Shown piece after piece: positions 5,413 through 7,416 of a stretch of DNA of 7,416 nt. The DNA is from CAZXYF01 sp964644705 (GTDB lineage Bacteria > Planctomycetota > Brocadiia > SM23-32). How positions within the stretch are numbered: position 1 is the stretch's first letter; each line of letters begins with the position of its first letter. The stretch lies in the NCBI GenBank assembly GCA_964644705.1, contig CAZXYF010000153.1:1-7416 (forward strand), read 5' to 3'. The notes below the pieces were generated by a model. The model did not search any database, had not been told where the DNA came from, and saw nothing but the letters and a program-made list of their open reading frames with translations. A program made the translations under genes and the position numbers.

Positions 5413-6609
5413 ATGCAAATCACCATGCCGGCCAACTACGACGTTGACCTTATCCCTCGCCTGAATCCCTATCCGGTGACGGAGATTTACGGCAAGTTCC
5501 CCTCCGATCTGGTGGGCGGAGGCCGACCGAGCTACATGGGCACGCCGCTGAGTAAACGCGATCTGCAGAACTACGTGGACACCGTCCACGACCACGACAT
5601 CACGTTCAATTACCTGCTGAACAGTTCCTGTCTGGGCAACCGGGAATGGACCCGGGGCTGGCAGAAGAAACTCATGCGGTTCCTCGACCGGCTGGCCGAC
5701 ATGGGGATCAGGCGGCTGACCGTCTCCACGCCGTTTTTGCTGGAGATCGTCAAGGAGCGGCGTCCTGATTTTTACGTAAAGGTGGGGATCTACGCCAAGA
5801 TTGATACTCCCGCACGGGCCAAATTCTGGCAGGATCTGGGGGCCGATGAACTCACGCTGGAAAGCCTGACTATCAACCGGAACTTCGAGCGGCTTGAATC
5901 CATTCGCAACTCGGTATCTGTCCCGCTCCAGCTCATTGCCAACCACATCTGCATGCCCAACTGCCCGCTGCAATCCTACCATCAGAACGGGTTCGCACAT
6001 TCCTCGGACGACAGCGGTGGCATTTTCATCGATTACTGCCTCTTCCGCTGCACGCGACGTCGTCTGGAGGACAAATCCCTGTTCGTCCGATCACCCTGGA
6101 TTCGGCCCGAGGATATCGACAAATATGAGTCAATCGGATTTGATCGCTTCAAACTCACCGAACGTGGCATCCCGTCCAGTGAACTTTTCAAACGCGTCAG
6201 AGCCTACACCGACCACCAATTCGAGGGCAACCTGGCCGAACTCCTGCTACCCTACGGATTTGAAGAACCCGTCGAAAAATCGGTCTTCTGGTTCTTCAAG
6301 CATTTCCTGCGGCCCAGCAAAATCTGGCCGTGGAAACTCAAGCCAATTCTGGAACTGGCCCAACAACAGGGCATGATGTTCCCGTCGGAGACCCGGCCCA
6401 TCGTCATTCATTCACACGCCATCCCCGATGATTTTGTGAATCGCGTCGCGCAGCATGATTGTGAAGAAACGCTCTGCGAGGATTGCGGATACTGCAGCAG
6501 CATTGCGGATAAAGCAGTGGAGATCGATCCGGATTTCCGGGAAGAATCACTGCGACGTTATCGGGACCTCGAAGACAAGCTGCGTGGGGGCGACACCTGG
6601 AATGTCTAA
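5413..6609 (+). CDS. Peptidase U32 family protein (UbiU/UbiV/TrhP-like), cysteine-rich
   Basis: This 398-residue protein resembles the peptidase U32 family. Several characterised members are not peptidases but act in oxygen-independent hydroxylation (UbiU/UbiV on ubiquinone precursors, TrhP on tRNA, RlhA on rRNA), with UbiU/UbiV binding 4Fe-4S clusters. The N-terminus (MQITMPANYDVDLI, then PVTEIYGK) has the barrel-start pattern. The repeated strand pattern VGIYAKID (124-131), DLGADELTLE (141-150) and PLQLIANHICMPNCP (171-185) follows. Cysteines occur at 73, 180, 184, 209 and 213, then as a C-x4-C-x2-C-x2-C group at 350-361, enough for one or two metal sites. The central H-x9-C-x3-C region (ANHICMPNCPLQSYH) lacks an obvious protease motif. 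The start at 5413 gives the expected first strand; the ribosome binding site is poor. The gene overlaps the next by 8 bases. Substrate is unknown. Family call fair, function open. Confidence 0.7.
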   Translation: MQITMPANYDVDLIPRLNPYPVTEIYGKFPSDLVGGGRPSYMGTPLSKRDLQNYVDTVHDHDITFNYLLNSSCLGNREWTRGWQKKLMRFLDRLADMGIRRLTVSTPFLLEIVKERRPDFYVKVGIYAKIDTPARAKFWQDLGADELTLESLTINRNFERLESIRNSVSVPLQLIANHICMPNCPLQSYHQNGFAHSSDDSGGIFIDYCLFRCTRRRLEDKSLFVRSPWIRPEDIDKYESIGFDRFKLTERGIPSSELFKRVRAYTDHQFEGNLAELLLPYGFEEPVEKSVFWFFKHFLRPSKIWPWKLKPILELAQQQGMMFPSETRPIVIHSHAIPDDFVNRVAQHDCEETLCEDCGYCSSIADKAVEIDPDFREESLRRYRDLEDKLRGGDTWNV

Positions 6610-7333
6610 CGGACGAACGCAGGGACACGAACGACTGGACGAATCCGAGGATCGCCGGGGATATGGTGGATTGGCCAGCGCCAGTTACGACGCGATGAAC
6701 GTCTCCAGCCGCTATATGGGAACTGTGCGTTCTATTCGCGGATTCATCCGGCGCCAACTGAATGAATTCACACACAAGCGGCCGCTCCGGATTCTGGACA
6801 TGGGCGCCGGCATATGCGATATCGCCGAGTCCGTAGCTCGCTGGGCCCGACACCGGTCGCATGAAATCGAGTTCACATGCGTGGATATCAATTCGCATGC
6901 GATCAACCGGGCGCGACACCGGCTGGCAGAACGGCCTGAGTTGAAGATCAACATCGTCCATGATTCTATCGAAGAACACCGTCCCGCCCAGCCGTATGAC
7001 TGCGCCATTGGATCGCTATTCTTTCACCATTTCACCGACCGGCAGATCCTGGAGCTGATGGAACATCTCCGTCACATCGTGCGGAGATCCGTGTTCATCA
7101 ACGACCTGCGCCGGTGCGCTCCGGCTTTCATCGGTTTTCTGGCGCTCGGCCCCTTCATGCACCCGGGCGTATGGCACGACGGACTGATGTCGATCCGCCG
7201 GGGATTCCGCGAGGAGGGGTTGCGTGACATGCTTGAGCACCTACCCAATGTGTCGATCACGACCCGCCACGAGCTGCTTTTTCGGGTGACGGCCACGGTC
7301 CGGTTTCTTGAGATGGGCCGATGTGGAACGTGA
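6602..7333 (+). CDS. Class I SAM-dependent methyltransferase
   Basis: This 243-residue protein has the seven-strand Rossmann methyltransferase fold. Motif I is ILDMGAGICDIAESVARWA (64-82), binding S-adenosylmethionine. An acidic residue follows strand 2 in FTCVDINSHAINRAR (91-105), with Asp95 expected to hold the ribose. Motif II/III regions are YDCAIGSLFFHHF (132-144) and VFINDLRR (164-171). The later segment WHDGLMSIRRGF (191-202) resembles methyltransferases found beside polyketide and quinone-like pathways, which act on small aromatic substrates; this comparison is from memory. The frame is open further upstream to 6455, but that would overlap the U32 gene by 150 bases. ATG at 6602, overlapping the U32 stop by 8 bases, is preferred. 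No strong Shine-Dalgarno precedes it, consistent with coupled translation. The acceptor substrate and the atom methylated cannot be determined. Confidence 0.85.
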   Translation: MSNGRTQGHERLDESEDRRGYGGLASASYDAMNVSSRYMGTVRSIRGFIRRQLNEFTHKRPLRILDMGAGICDIAESVARWARHRSHEIEFTCVDINSHAINRARHRLAERPELKINIVHDSIEEHRPAQPYDCAIGSLFFHHFTDRQILELMEHLRHIVRRSVFINDLRRCAPAFIGFLALGPFMHPGVWHDGLMSIRRGFREEGLRDMLEHLPNVSITTRHELLFRVTATVRFLEMGRCGT

Positions 7334-7349
7334 TGGTTCAGGTACGGCA

Positions 7350-7416
7350 ACGGCAGACAAAGGTAAAGACAATGATAAAGTGTTTAGAAGACAGCTCTTC
7401 GTCTTTACCTTCGTCT
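7350..7416. repeat. Two-armed intergenic repeat element forming a long hairpin, cut by window edge
   Basis: The left arm (7350-7373) is the reverse complement of two 12-base units, ATTGTCTTTACC and TTTGTCTGCCGT. The right arm (7398-7416) reads TTCGTCTTTACC then TTCGTCT, where the window ends. Bases 7355-7370 pair with 7401-7416 at 15 of 16 positions around a 30-base loop, and the loop itself holds a small GAAGA-CAGC-TCTTC hairpin (7387-7400). It begins 16 bases after the methyltransferase stop and could also shape the transcript end. No T-tract is visible because the sequence stops. Confidence 0.7.

Noticed and set aside
6455..6601. Upstream extension of the methyltransferase frame.
   Set aside because: It lies wholly inside the U32 coding sequence, and the methyltransferase fold does not need it; the ATG at 6602 gives a tidy 8-base overlap.

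Overview
The window is a GC-rich bacterial chromosome segment (gene bodies mostly about 55-70% GC by eye) built around the start of tetrapyrrole synthesis. The glutamyl-tRNA route (C5 pathway) and the style of the intergenic repeats would fit a PVC-type lineage (Verrucomicrobiota/Kiritimatiellota/Planctomycetota). That placement is a weak impression, because there is no rRNA or other marker gene here.

Layout, left to right. (1) 128-2121, plus strand: a siroheme-synthase N-terminal-type protein (precorrin-2 dehydrogenase/ferrochelatase) overlaps hemA (glutamyl-tRNA reductase) by 16 bases, forming a translationally coupled pair. This HemA carries an unusual His/Cys/Pro-rich insertion of about 33 residues in its NADPH domain. 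(2) 2344-3165, minus strand, convergent with hemA: a sugar-nucleotide-type nucleotidyltransferase standing alone. (3) 3395-3971, minus strand: a compact VapBC toxin-antitoxin pair with lower GC than its neighbours. Upstream of it is a 376-base divergent intergenic region holding a perfect 14-bp palindrome and, facing the other way, a good sigma-70-type promoter. (4) 4348-5313, plus strand: hemB (zinc-type porphobilinogen synthase), served by that promoter. (5) 5413-7333, plus strand: a peptidase-U32-family protein with nine cysteines, overlapping by 8 bases a class I SAM-dependent methyltransferase.

How they work together: HemA reduces glutamyl-tRNA to glutamate-1-semialdehyde. HemB condenses two aminolevulinates to porphobilinogen. 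The MET8/CysG-N-like enzyme turns precorrin-2 into sirohydrochlorin/siroheme. The hem genes are split by the minus-strand nucleotidyltransferase and vapBC block, and hemL, hemC and hemD are not in the window. The U32 plus methyltransferase pair is the most open-ended part. Characterised U32 proteins (UbiU/UbiV, TrhP, RlhA) are linked to oxygen-independent hydroxylation, so a hydroxylate-then-methylate module is a reasonable but unproven hypothesis.

A family of 12-base intergenic repeats (about WTYGTCTTYRCC, closing with TTYGTCTGCCGT) lies on both sides of the U32/methyltransferase pair. There is one three-unit half-element after hemB, and a two-armed hairpin-forming element that runs off the right edge of the window.
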